Numbered from the stretch's first letter, positions 1 to 8,418 are shown. The stretch: DNA of 18,057 nt from CAWEHU01 sp963808965 (GCA_963808965.1 CAWEHU010000033.1:1-18057), one strand, 5' to 3'. The notes: generated by a model from the letters alone, not told the origin. Made by a program: numbers and translations.

Positions 1-542
1 CAAGACTTCAGCGACATCAAAATTCGTATTCGCTTCCCTGAAGGCATGCCGAACCTTCAGCCGCGGGACGATGTGCGGATCACCGACACCGGCCCGATTG
101 TTCGGGCTGCCATTGACGATCCGGGCGCGGCCGATCTCGTGCAGCGCAGATGGAGCTGGCCCGGGCCCGGCGGCAAGCCGGTCTATAACTTCGATCGGAG
201 AGCCGGGAGTTCACCAGCGGTCGCTGCCTCATCATCGCCGACGGATTCTACGAGTTCACGACCCACAGCGACCCGAAGAGCAAGCGAAAGCACAAGTGGC
301 TGTTCACCAAGACGGATGAGCCCTGGTTCTGCATCGCCGGCATCTGGCGCGATACGGACATCGGCGAAGCTTTCACGATGCTGACGACCGAGCCCGGTCC
401 GGACGTCGCGCCTTATCACAACCGGCAAATCGTGGTGCTTAAACGCGAGGACTGGGCGCGCTGGCTGGATCCGCGCAGCTCGGCGAAGGACATTCTGAGA
501 CCGCTTCCGCGCGGCAGCCTGAAGGTGGAGCAGGTCGGCTAG
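1..542 (+). pseudogene. SRAP-domain (YedK/HMCES-like) abasic-site protein, 5' partial, frameshifted
   Basis: SRAP proteins crosslink to abasic sites in single-stranded DNA through an N-terminal Cys2. The window opens inside the gene, so the Cys2 region is not visible. Frame 1 reads NLQPRDDVRITDTGPIVR and continues to RRWSWPGP and KPVYNF at 190-192. From 195 the match continues in frame 3 with SESREFTSGRCLIIADGFYEF and ends at the TAG at 540-542. Adding one base near 192/193 joins the two parts into NF-R-SESREF, so a single base appears to be missing. The catalytic-type Glu (in DGFYEF) and His (in PYHNR) are both kept. The break is either a real mutation or a sequencing error. The gene lies 129 bases before ligD on the same strand. 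Family is judged from motifs. Confidence 0.85.
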
Positions 543-671
543 GCGATCGGGGCCTCCACGGCGTACCACCTCGCGCGAGCAGCGTTGTCACCACGACTGC
601 GTGCCGCCGCGATTTGCCTATGACGTCGAGCTGTTCGCAACCTGAGGAACTCGGGCGCTTCGGGCAAAGGC

Positions 672-3395
672 GTGGAAATCACCCCCGCTCCGCACGTTTT
701 CCTCTCATGCCGAAACCCGCCCGTCCGCGACACCTCGATCCGGACCTACCGCGCCAAGCGCGATTTCACGATCACCGCCGAGCCCGCGCCGGGCGAACCC
801 AAGCCGGGCACGGCGGCGCCGCTGTTCGTGGTGCAGAAGCACGCGGCCAAGCGCGCCGGGTTGCACTGGGATCTGCGGCTCGAGCATGGCGGCGTGCTGT
901 GGAGCTGGGCGGTGCGCAAGGGACCCTCGCTCGATCCGGCTGACCGGCGGCTCGCGGCGCATGTCGAGGACCATCCGCTCGATTACGCGGACTTCCAGGG
1001 CGCGATCCCGGAGGGTCAGTACGGCGCCGGCACGGTCGAGACCTGGGACCGCGGCAGCTGGGCGCCGATCGGCGATCCGGAATCCGGGATGCGCAAGGGC
1101 GATCTGCAATTCGTGCTGCACGGTCAGCGGCTCCAGGGCCGCTTCCATCTGGTCCGGCTGAAGCGGCGCGAGCGCGAGCGGCAGGATGCCTGGTTCCTCA
1201 TCAAGGGGCACGACGAGCACGAGCGGCCGGGTGTCGACGCGCTCACGTTGGAGGCGGAGATCCCGTTCCGCTCACCCGAGCAAGCCCCCGCGGAACAAGG
1301 GGCCGAAACGCCGCCCGCGCCGGGCGCGGTGCGCGGCGCGCTGCCGAACACGCAGGCGGCGCAGCTCTGCGCCATCGCCGAAGCACCGCCGGAGGGCGCG
1401 GGCTGGATCAGCGAGATCAAGTTCGACGGCTACCGGATGCTGGTCTGGATCGAGCGCGGCACGGCGCGGCTGGTGACCCGCAACGGCCATGACTGGACCG
1501 CCCGGCTGCCTGCGCTCGCCGCCGCCTTCGCGCGACTGGATGTGCAAACGGCGCTGCTGGATGGCGAGATGGTCGCCTTGCGCCCGGACGGAAAATCCAG
1601 CTTCCACGACCTGCAGGCGGCATTGTCCGAGGGCCGCGACGACCGGCTGTTCTTCTTCGTCTTCGACCTCTTGCACCTGAACGGCTGGGATCTGCGCCCC
1701 TGCAAGCTGATCGAGCGCAAGCAGGCGCTGTCCGGTCTTGCGGATTGGCAAGGCACCTTGCGCTACAGCGACCACCTCGCGGGCGATCCCACCGCGATGC
1801 GCCGGCAAGCCTGCGCCATGGGGCTGGAAGGGATCATCTGCAAGCAGGCAGACGCGCCGTACCGGGGCGGCCGCGGCAATGCCTGGCTGAAGGTGAAGTG
1901 CCACGGCCGCGAGGAATTCATCGTGCTCGGCTGGACGCCGCCGGGCGGCGCGCGGCCCGGTCTCGGCTCGCTGCATGTCGGCTACTACGACCAGGACGGA
2001 AGGCTGCACTACGCGGGCGGGGTCGGCACCGGCTTCAGCGAGCAAGAGCTCGCATACCTGCGGGCCAAGCTCGAAAAGCTGGCGGCCGCGCCGCCGCCTG
2101 GCCTGCTGATCTCCGGCGATCCGCTCAGCAACGACATCAACTGGGTGCGGCCCGAACTGGTCGCCGAGGTGCAATACGGCACCTGGTCCGGCGAGGGCCG
2201 GCTGCGGCATCCGGTGTATCTCGGCCTGCGCGAGGACAAGCCCGCGGCAGAGGTGGTGCGGGATGTCCCGGACCGGGAAGCCAAACGCACCGCACTTCGG
2301 CCGCGGCGCGCTGTGCAGACCACGGTCAGCAAGGCGCCGCGCCGGAAAGCCGTGGTGCCGCCACTGCCGCATGCCGTGCGGCCGAGATCCGCGCCCGCCC
2401 GTTCCAGCGGCATCGTGGTGGCGCGGGCGCCGAAGCGCGGGGTGAAGACGGTCGGCGGGGTGACGCTGAGCCACGCCGACCGGCAGCTCTGGCCCGGCAT
2501 CACCAAGCTGGAGCTCGCTGAATACTGGCAGTCCGTGGCGGAGGCGGCGCTGCCCGGCCTCGCGCACCGGCCGCTCGGCATCGTGCGCTGCCCGGAAGGC
2601 ATCGGCCGTGAACGCTTCTTCCAGAAGCGCACCGACGGCCTGTTCCCGCCGCAGGTGCGCGACGGCGGCGCGGCGGGGTCGCCCTACGTGGCGCTGGACG
2701 ATGCCGACGGGCTGATCGCCATGGCGCAGATGTCGGCGATCGAGCTGCACGCCTGGGGCGCGCGCGAAGCCGATCCGCTGCATCCGGATTGGGTCGTGTT
2801 CGACCTCGATCCCGGCGAGGGCGTGGAATGGGCGGAGGTGGTGCGGAGCGCGCATGCGGTGCGCGACCGGCTCGGCCAGCTCGGGCTCACCTCGTTCTGC
2901 CGCACCACGGGCGGCAAGGGGCTGCACGTCGTGGTGCCGCTGACGCCGTCGCCGGACTGGGACTGGGAGCGGGTGAAGACCTTCTGCCGCGCCTTCGCCG
3001 AACTTATGATCGCGGAGGCACCGGACCGCTACGTCGCGCACGTGAAGATCGCCGACCGGCACGGCCGCATCCTCATCGACTGGCTGCGCAACGCGATCGG
3101 CAACACGGCGATCGGCTCGTTCTGCCCGCGCGCCCGTCCCGGCGCCATGGTCGCGACGCCGCTCGCCTGGGACGAGGTGAACGCGAAGCTCGATCCCGCC
3201 CGCTTCACGCTGCGGACGGTGCCGGACCGGCTCGCCCGCCTCAAGCAGGATCCCTGGCGCGGCTTTTTCGATGTGGATCAGCGCTTGCCGGATCTGGCGC
3301 CGAAGCGTGAAGCGGCGCGCGCGCCCGCGCTGCCGGCCTCGGATTCAGCGCCGCGTGCCCGCATCGTTGTCGCCCGCAGGCCGCGCAAGCGATGA
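672..3395 (+). CDS. ligD: DNA ligase D (phosphoesterase-ligase-polymerase), NHEJ
   Basis: ATP-dependent ligase that, with Ku, repairs double-strand breaks by end joining. The open frame of 907 residues has the proteobacterial domain order. The 3'-phosphoesterase is at about 25-190, with H59, H65-W-D67-L-R69, H101 and Y105 matching known catalytic positions of Pseudomonas LigD. The ligase is at about 215-530, with nucleophile K250 in KFDGYR and the GLEGIICK motif. The primase-type polymerase is at about 600-885, with D711 and D713 in FDLDPGEG. No Ku gene is in the window. The start is uncertain: GTG 672 gives an open frame with a weak SD-like AAAGG close by. However, the family N-terminus MPKPAVRDTSIRTYRAKRDF is only recovered from ATG 707 if one C of the run at 720-722 is removed. 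The true start is therefore probably 707 with a one-base insertion in the sequence. Confidence 0.95.
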   Translation: MEITPAPHVFLSCRNPPVRDTSIRTYRAKRDFTITAEPAPGEPKPGTAAPLFVVQKHAAKRAGLHWDLRLEHGGVLWSWAVRKGPSLDPADRRLAAHVEDHPLDYADFQGAIPEGQYGAGTVETWDRGSWAPIGDPESGMRKGDLQFVLHGQRLQGRFHLVRLKRRERERQDAWFLIKGHDEHERPGVDALTLEAEIPFRSPEQAPAEQGAETPPAPGAVRGALPNTQAAQLCAIAEAPPEGAGWISEIKFDGYRMLVWIERGTARLVTRNGHDWTARLPALAAAFARLDVQTALLDGEMVALRPDGKSSFHDLQAALSEGRDDRLFFFVFDLLHLNGWDLRPCKLIERKQALSGLADWQGTLRYSDHLAGDPTAMRRQACAMGLEGIICKQADAPYRGGRGNAWLKVKCHGREEFIVLGWTPPGGARPGLGSLHVGYYDQDGRLHYAGGVGTGFSEQELAYLRAKLEKLAAAPPPGLLISGDPLSNDINWVRPELVAEVQYGTWSGEGRLRHPVYLGLREDKPAAEVVRDVPDREAKRTALRPRRAVQTTVSKAPRRKAVVPPLPHAVRPRSAPARSSGIVVARAPKRGVKTVGGVTLSHADRQLWPGITKLELAEYWQSVAEAALPGLAHRPLGIVRCPEGIGRERFFQKRTDGLFPPQVRDGGAAGSPYVALDDADGLIAMAQMSAIELHAWGAREADPLHPDWVVFDLDPGEGVEWAEVVRSAHAVRDRLGQLGLTSFCRTTGGKGLHVVVPLTPSPDWDWERVKTFCRAFAELMIAEAPDRYVAHVKIADRHGRILIDWLRNAIGNTAIGSFCPRARPGAMVATPLAWDEVNAKLDPARFTLRTVPDRLARLKQDPWRGFFDVDQRLPDLAPKREAARAPALPASDSAPRARIVVARRPRKR

Positions 3396-3618
3396 CGCGA
3401 AGACCTCCGATGTGTGACGATTTCTCTAATCGGCCGGCATGACGCAAATCCTTCCATTCGCTTTTCTCTTTCCCGGCATACGCCCTTGCTCTCCGAAGAG
3501 GCAGGGTCGATCGTTTCAGCGGCGTCGTTTCATCCCTCCCCGCGAGGGACGTCTTTCCGCCGGAGCGGAACTCGAAACTTTGTGGCGGACCGCAGTCCTT
3601 AGGGCTTGCTGGAAGCGG
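3396..3618. other. Intergenic stretch after ligD, nothing recognised
   Basis: No gene, hairpin terminator or repeat was recognised between the ligD stop and the IS110 tail. Short open frames on both strands show no family resemblance. Together with the IS110 scar it fills the ~400 bases between ligD and the oxidoreductase, and may be IS debris. Confidence 0.5.
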
Positions 3619-3783
3619 CTACGGCGCCTCGCGTGTCCATCGGGATTCGGTTTCATCGACCCACATCCGATGCAGGACGATCGCGAGTTGGGGCGCCAGT
3701 GCCACAATGGCGCGTTTCATTCCGCGCTGCCGAGCCGGGCCCAAGGCTTCGAGCCAACGCTCGAATCCCGTCGACGGCCGCAT
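3619..3783 (-). mobile_element. IS110-family transposase C-terminal remnant (54 codons)
   Basis: On the minus strand a short frame from ATG 3783 to TAG 3619 encodes FERWLEALGPARQRGMK, then AIVALAPQLAIVLHRMW, then VDETESRW. This matches the extreme C-terminus of IS110/IS116 transposases (typically KAxVALARKLAVVLHRMWVDGTEFRW) and ends where family members end. Everything upstream, including the RuvC-like DEDD domain and the Transposase_20 domain, is missing. The scar lies about 20 bases beyond the 3' end of the MDR oxidoreductase, which marks an old insertion or deletion edge. The call rests on pattern recognition over about 45 residues. Confidence 0.65.
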
Positions 3784-3800
3784 CCGAATCCGGCCCCCTC

Positions 3801-4797
3801 CTAAACCCGGATTAACAGCTTGCCGAAGTTGCGTCCCGCCAGCAGGCCGACGAATGCCTCGGGCGCGTTCGCGATCCCATCCACGACGTCCTCGCGATAT
3901 TTCAGCCGGCCCTCCTTAATCCACGGCACGGCGATCGCCAGCCATTCGTCGAGACGGTGCCATTGATCAGAGACAATGAAGCCTTGGATTCCGCAGCCGC
4001 TTGCGGACCGTGCTCATCAGATTGGGGCCGGGTGCGGGCGAGGGGTCGTTGTATTCGGCGACCATGCCGCACATCACCATGCGGCCGAAGTCGCGCAGCC
4101 GGGGGAACACGGCCCGCTGCACTGCGCCGCCCACGTTCTCGAAATAGACATCGACGCCATCGGGACAGGTCGCGTCCAGTGCTACGTCGAGCTCGCCTGC
4201 CCGGTGGTCCACGCAGGCATCGAACCCGAGTTCGTTCTTGGCGAAGGTGCATTTGTCAGCGCCGCCTGCGACGCCCACCACTCGGGCGCCGACGTTGCGG
4301 GCGATCTGGCCCACGACCGAACCGACCGCGCCCGAGGCGGCCGAGACGAGGACCGTCTCGCCCGGCTTCGCCTGGCCGATGTCTGTCATGCCAAGATAGG
4401 CCGTGAGCCCCGGCATCCCCAGCACGCCCAGCGCCAGCGATGGCGCCACGTCGGAAGGAAGCTTGCGCAGCTGTACCGCATCCACCACGCCGAATGCCTG
4501 CCATCCGTAGCCGCCCACGACCGTGTCGCCGGGTGCGAACCCCGGCGCCTCGGACCGTTCGACCACGCCCACGGCCTGACACTCCATCACCGCGCCGATC
4601 TCGACCGGCTTCGCGTAGCTCTTTGCATCGCTCATCCGCCCGCGCATGTACGGGTCGAGCGACAAGAACGTGTGCCGCACCAGCACCTGCCCCGGCCCCG
4701 GCTGCGGGATATCGCCCTGATCGAGCTCGAAATCGTCCGGCGTGACGGCGCCCGCCGGCCGCCGGCGGAGCAAAATCCGCGTATTCATGTCACCCAT
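3801..4797 (-). pseudogene. NADPH-dependent MDR oxidoreductase (CurA/YncB, leukotriene B4 dehydrogenase-like), frameshifted
   Basis: Medium-chain reductase of the type that reduces the C=C bond of enones with NADPH. It starts at ATG 4797, with a GAGGGG Shine-Dalgarno about 8 bases upstream. Visible motifs are LSLDPYMRGRM, the Rossmann loop SAASGAVGSVVGQIA, and VDVYFENVGG. No structural zinc cysteine cluster is seen, as is usual for this branch. The frame meets TGA at 3967-3969 just after a shift. Removing one T of the TT at 3989-3990 restores RIQGFIVSDQWHRLDEWL and later GRNFGKLLIRV, with the normal stop at 3801-3803. The repaired protein is 331 residues, the usual family length. The upstream reading frame is continuous into the ligD-like fragment, which is probably accidental. 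An IS110 scar lies just past the 3' end. Confidence 0.85.
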
Positions 4798-4874
4798 CGA
4801 TTTCCCCCTCGTGTTGCGGGCGAACGCGCCCCCTGAAATCGAACGAAGCCTATCGCCGGCGCTGAGCGCTTCGA

Positions 4875-5278
4875 GGATCGCCGATCGGCACCCAGCTGCC
4901 CCGGTCCCCGGTCTCGACCGTGCCGGCGCCGTACCTGGCCCTCCGGGATCGCGCCCTGGAAGTCGGCGTAGTCGCGCGGATGGTCCTCGACATGCCGCGA
5001 GCCGCCGATCGGCGGGATCGAGCGAGGGGCCTTTGCGCACCGCCCAGCTCCGCAGCACGCGCCGTGCTCGAGCCGGAGAGCCCAGTGCAAACCCGGCGCG
5101 CTTGGCCGCGTGCTTCTGCACCACGAACAGCGGCGCCTCGGTGCCGGCTTGGGGCTCGCCCGGCGCGGGCTCGGCGGTGATCGTGAAATCGCGCTTGGCG
5201 CGGTAGGTTCGGACCGAAGTGTCGCGGATTGCAGGTTTCGGCATGAGAGGAAAACGTTCGGAGCGGGGGCGATTTTCC
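4875..5278 (-). pseudogene. Decayed inverted copy of the ligD 5' end (phosphoesterase domain fragment)
   Basis: Read on the minus strand, this stretch matches plus-strand 674-1078 at roughly nine bases in ten. It starts about 30 bases before the ATG (shared tract CGTTTTCCTCTCATGCCG) and stops abruptly after GATCGGCGATCC. The translation MPKPAIRDTSVRTYRAKRDF is in frame from the ATG. The match then changes frame several times: RAG-LHWALRLEH, then SWAVRKGPSLDPADRRLAA, then HVEDHPRDYADFQGAIPEGQ, then a third frame. A 2-base deletion (CTCGCGGC-ATGTC) and single-base insertions are visible, so it cannot make a working domain. It supplies the immediate upstream sequence of the MDR gene. It is a partial duplication of ligD or the remnant of a second ligD-like gene. 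Confidence 0.85.
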
Positions 5279-5343
5279 GTGGCGGCGCTTGAGGCCGCGA
5301 CCACCTCGGTAGACCAGACGACAAGCCGCAGGAGCGCAGCATT

Positions 5344-6534
5344 ATGATATACCGGATTCTCTCACTCGACGGCGGCGGCGCCTGGGCGCTCATCCAGGTG
5401 AAAACGCTGATGGCGCTGTTCGGCGGGAATGCGAGCGGGCACGACGTGCTCGCATCATTCGATCTCGTTGCCGCCAATTCCGGCGGCAGTCTCACGCTCG
5501 CGGGGCTCGCCGAGAACAAGCATCTCTCAGAGATTCTCGACATGTTCAGGGACGAGACAAAGAGACGCTCGATTTTCTCGCCCACGCGCTCGCCGTGGCA
5601 GCCGCTCTACAAGCTTATTGGACTCGGTCCAAAATACAGCACCGCGGCGAAGCTGCCGGCGATCCGCAAACTGCTGCCCGTCACCGGCGATCAGGCACTG
5701 CCGCGGGTCGCGCAGGCGATCCCGGGCGCGAGCGGCCAACCCGTGCATCTGCTGATCGTGGGCTTCGATTACGACACGAAGCGCGCGGTGTTCTTCCGCT
5801 CCGCCGAGGTGAAGGACCGGCCGGTCTGGGGCAGCGGCGCGCCCGCGAACTGCACGCTCGCCGAGGCGGTGCACGTCTCCACCAACGCGCCGATTGACTA
5901 TTTCGACGCGCCCGCCGCGATCCCGAGCGCGCTCGACCGCTTCTGGGACGGCGGCATTACCGGCTGCAACAACCCGGCGGTCGCCGCAACCATCGAGGCG
6001 ATCACGCAAGATGTCGCCGCCGCTGATATCCGCCTGCTCAGCATCGGGACGGGAACGGTGTACCTGCCCTTCTCCGATCGAGCGCAGCCGCCTTTCACCG
6101 CCGATCGGTCGGCACCATCCTTCGTGGCCGACTTGCAGAAACTCGCCACCGCGATCCTGGACGATCCGCCGGATGCCGCGAGCTATATCGCCTATGCGAT
6201 CACGCGCGACCGTACCTCCACCGCTGGATACCCCGACCGCGCGGTACGCATGAACCCGCTGATCGCCCCGCAGCGCACGCAGGATGGCTGGGGGACCTAT
6301 GCCGGCATGACGCCCGAGGCCTTCGTGTATCTCTGCGGTCTCGGCATGGATGCCGTAGAACAGCCGCAAGTGGCCGCAATCGAGAGCTATTGCGATCTCT
6401 GGCTCGCCGATCGCGTGCCCAATCAGCCAATCCGCATGGACGGTGCGACGCTCGAGCCGGAGATCGGGCAAGCACGGTTCTCGCAGGCCAAGCAGGCGTG
6501 GGAGAAGATTTCGGCCGGTGACGCGAGCGTCTAG
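5344..6534 (+). CDS. Patatin-like phospholipase family protein
   Basis: Intact 396-residue protein of the patatin fold (Ser-Asp dyad lipid acyl hydrolases). The oxyanion loop is D9-G-G-G. The nucleophile region is A44-N45-S46-G47-G48, and the catalytic Asp is D202 in WDGGITG. The usual elbow G-x-S-x-G is altered: Ala stands at the first Gly position, while S46 and the following glycines are kept. No signal peptide or membrane segment is seen, so it is probably cytoplasmic. ATG 5344 is chosen because the protein begins directly with the MIYRILSLDGGG strand and a GGAG lies about 10 bases upstream. It stands alone: no CD-NTase or other defence partner is near, so a CBASS role is not supported. 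Its lipid substrate is unknown. Confidence 0.85.
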   Translation: MIYRILSLDGGGAWALIQVKTLMALFGGNASGHDVLASFDLVAANSGGSLTLAGLAENKHLSEILDMFRDETKRRSIFSPTRSPWQPLYKLIGLGPKYSTAAKLPAIRKLLPVTGDQALPRVAQAIPGASGQPVHLLIVGFDYDTKRAVFFRSAEVKDRPVWGSGAPANCTLAEAVHVSTNAPIDYFDAPAAIPSALDRFWDGGITGCNNPAVAATIEAITQDVAAADIRLLSIGTGTVYLPFSDRAQPPFTADRSAPSFVADLQKLATAILDDPPDAASYIAYAITRDRTSTAGYPDRAVRMNPLIAPQRTQDGWGTYAGMTPEAFVYLCGLGMDAVEQPQVAAIESYCDLWLADRVPNQPIRMDGATLEPEIGQARFSQAKQAWEKISAGDASV

Positions 6535-6649
6535 TGCTCTCGTCGCAAGCCGTTGACTACGGAGCAGGCCGAGGTCTGACGCCGGATCGTCGCCTCCCGG
6601 CCGGCCGACTGGTTCGACGAGGGCTCGGCGGCGACCCTGGCCGCTGCTC

Positions 6650-6798
6650 TCGGCCCGGATCGACGATCGAGAACTTTGTTCTGCAAGCTGAAGGAGCACA
6701 AGCCGGTCGCCATGCGGAGCAACAAAACCGATCAGAGCTTCGGAGCCGTAATCAGCGGAGCCACCGCTCATCAAATAGATCGCGCGCGGGCCAGATAA
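6650..6798 (+). mobile_element. IS5-family transposase C-terminal remnant
   Basis: From 6679 a frame reads FCKLKEHKPVAMRSNKTDQSF and then GAVISGATAHQ before TAA at 6796-6798. This resembles the C-terminus of IS5-group DDE transposases (IExFFCKLKEHRRVAMRxDKTDQSFAAMI). The preceding IENF is in a different frame, so one extra base lies near 6677-6680. The catalytic Glu region and everything upstream are unrecognisable. The scar sits between the patatin gene and the 3' end of acdS. It is moderately supported: the match is short and the element's terminal repeats were not found. Confidence 0.5.
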
Positions 6799-6813
6799 CC
6801 CGTGCTAGGCCCG
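6787..6813 (-). terminator. Possible hairpin just after acdS
   Basis: An inverted repeat CGGGCC/GGCCCG (6787-6792 and 6808-6813) with a 15-base loop starts two bases beyond the acdS stop codon. There is no clear T-run after it, so it is only a weak terminator candidate, and it partly overlaps the end of the IS5 scar. Confidence 0.2.
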
Positions 6814-6815
6814 TA

Positions 6816-7826
6816 CTACGCGAACGCGTTGTGGTAGGCGTTCAGCGCCGGGGCGCCTCCGAGATGGACGTAGAGCACGCGCGCCCCCGGCGCGATCTCG
6901 CCAGCACGCGCCATGGCGATCAGGCCGGCCATGCTCTTCCCCTCGTATACCGGGTCGGTCAGCATGCCCTCGAGCCGGGCCGCCGTCCTGATTGCCGAGA
7001 TGGTCGCCTCGTCCGGGAGTCCGTAGTCCGGCCCGCAGAAACGTGGGTCGATGACCACGTCCTCCTCCCGCACCTCCCTGTTGAGGCCGACCAGATCCGC
7101 GGTCGCGCGGGCGATCTTGGTCACGGCGGTGCGAGTCATCGCCTCATCCGCGGCCGTGTCGATGCCGATGAGCCGGCGCGGGCGCTCCTGCGCCAGAAAG
7201 CCGACAACCATGCCGGCCTGGGTCGAACCGGTACAGGTCGCAGTGATGACGGTATCGAAGAAGACGCCGAGGTCCTCCTCCTGGCGGGCCAGCTCGTCGG
7301 CGAAATTAGCATAGCCGAGGCCGCCCAGCGGGTGATCCGATGCGCCGGCCGGGATCGCGTAGGGTTTGCCGCCCTCGTGCCGGACCTGGTCCAGCGCCCG
7401 TTCCCAGGTCGGCTTCACCGCTGTCGAGTAGCCTTCGCCCTCGAGCAACGTCTCCGCGCCCATGATGCGTGAGAGCAGGATGTTGCCGACCTGGCCGTAG
7501 GCGGGGTCGTCCCACTTGGTCCACTCCTCCTGGATCAGCCGGCACTTCAGGCCGAGCACGGCCGCCACGGCCGCGACTTGGCGCGTGTGGTTGCTCTGGA
7601 TGTTGCCGATGCTCACCAGGGTGTCACAGCCCTGTGCAAGCGCATCGGCGGCCAGCCACTCCAGTTTGCGGATCTTGTTGCCGCCGAAGGCGAGGCCCGA
7701 GGAGACGTCGTCGCGCTTGGCCCAGACCTCGACGCCCAGCTCGCGCGACAGGCGCTCCAGCTTGTGGATCGGCGATGGAAAGAAGGCGAGGGGGACGCGG
7801 GCGAACCGCTGGAAATTCAGCGACAT
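6816..7826 (-). CDS. acdS: 1-aminocyclopropane-1-carboxylate (ACC) deaminase
   Basis: PLP enzyme that cleaves ACC, the plant ethylene precursor, to 2-oxobutanoate and ammonia. It is cytoplasmic and characteristic of plant-associated bacteria. The intact frame has 336 residues against 338 in well-studied Pseudomonas enzymes, and numbering coincides. It shows the PLP lysine K51 in GGNKIRKLE, S78 in IQSNHTR, Y268, Y294, E295 in DPVYEGKSM, and L322 in HLGG. E295 and L322 are the residues used to separate ACC deaminase from D-cysteine desulfhydrase, which carries Ser/Thr there. The start ATG 7826 matches the family N-terminus, and GAGGAG lies about 12 bases upstream. No Lrp-type acdR regulator is in the window. 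The gene is flanked by an IS5 scar on its 3' side and about 590 gene-free bases upstream. Confidence 0.95.
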   Translation of the reverse strand: MSLNFQRFARVPLAFFPSPIHKLERLSRELGVEVWAKRDDVSSGLAFGGNKIRKLEWLAADALAQGCDTLVSIGNIQSNHTRQVAAVAAVLGLKCRLIQEEWTKWDDPAYGQVGNILLSRIMGAETLLEGEGYSTAVKPTWERALDQVRHEGGKPYAIPAGASDHPLGGLGYANFADELARQEEDLGVFFDTVITATCTGSTQAGMVVGFLAQERPRRLIGIDTAADEAMTRTAVTKIARATADLVGLNREVREEDVVIDPRFCGPDYGLPDEATISAIRTAARLEGMLTDPVYEGKSMAGLIAMARAGEIAPGARVLYVHLGGAPALNAYHNAFA

Positions 7827-7871
7827 GGGGGCAGCGCTCCTCTGCTCCGACGACGCCGAAGTTAGGATCTA

Positions 7872-7884
7872 ACATGCAACATGT
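7872..7884. promoter_or_regulatory. Small palindrome in the acdS leader, candidate operator
   Basis: ACATG-CAA-CATGT is a perfect 5-base inverted repeat with a 3-base spacer, about 46 bases upstream of the acdS start. Dyads of this size in this position often bind GntR- or Lrp-like regulators. The half-sites are short, so chance is possible. No promoter hexamers could be assigned with confidence. Confidence 0.25.
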
Positions 7885-8418
7885 AGCCGCGTCGCCGTGT
7901 CGATTCGTCTAGGCTCGGCGGGGATTTGGAGCAAGCCAATAAATCACGCGGCATGCCGCAAAGCGCGCAGCACGGGTTCCAGCTCACGGAGATGTGCCGT
8001 CCATACAGATCATTTCAATGCTCATTCTGTGCCAACGGCGTAATTGCAAACCTGAACGGCCCCTTGGCAGGCTCATAGGAGTCGCTAGCGTCGCCGCGTA
8101 AGGGCCTCTTGTCGGCGCGCTCGCACACGCGGTCGACCGGCGATAAGCCGTGCCATCGGCAGCTTGCTTTCGAGTGTCACCGCCTTCGACCGCAAGGTCG
8201 TTACGCGACGGATGAACGGGCGTGGTGCAGCTTGCTGACTTGAACGGACACATCCTTGCGAACGGTCTTCCGGCGGGTGGCCTACACGCCGCAGCCTTGA
8301 TCATAGTCAGCTTCCGAAAGAGAATCGCAGGGAAGGAAATGGGGCGGATGCGGCGCTTGGCGGTTGCCGAATGGGCCAGCTGGGCGTCCGACAGTCGCAG
8401 CCCGTTTCAGAAGAGAGG
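7885..8418. other. Gene-free region between acdS and the M20 gene
   Basis: This stretch separates two outward-reading genes and should hold their promoters. Open frames on both strands are short, overlap each other and match no family I recognise. It may contain further IS debris, but I could not identify any. Confidence 0.4.

Noticed and set aside
1272..3062. Long antisense open frame opposite ligD (596 codons)
   Set aside because: GC-rich shadow of ligD: no family motif, biased composition, and the opposite strand encodes a clear enzyme with catalytic residues.
5344..6534. CBASS-type phospholipase effector
   Set aside because: No CD-NTase or other CBASS accessory gene is next to it, and the elbow differs from typical CapV proteins.
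5527..6774. Long antisense open frame opposite the patatin gene
   Set aside because: Arg/Gly-rich shadow with no recognisable domain. The sense strand carries the DGGG and catalytic Asp motifs.
6816..7826. D-cysteine desulfhydrase identity for the PLP enzyme
   Set aside because: E295 and L322 fit ACC deaminase. D-cysteine desulfhydrases carry other residues at these positions.
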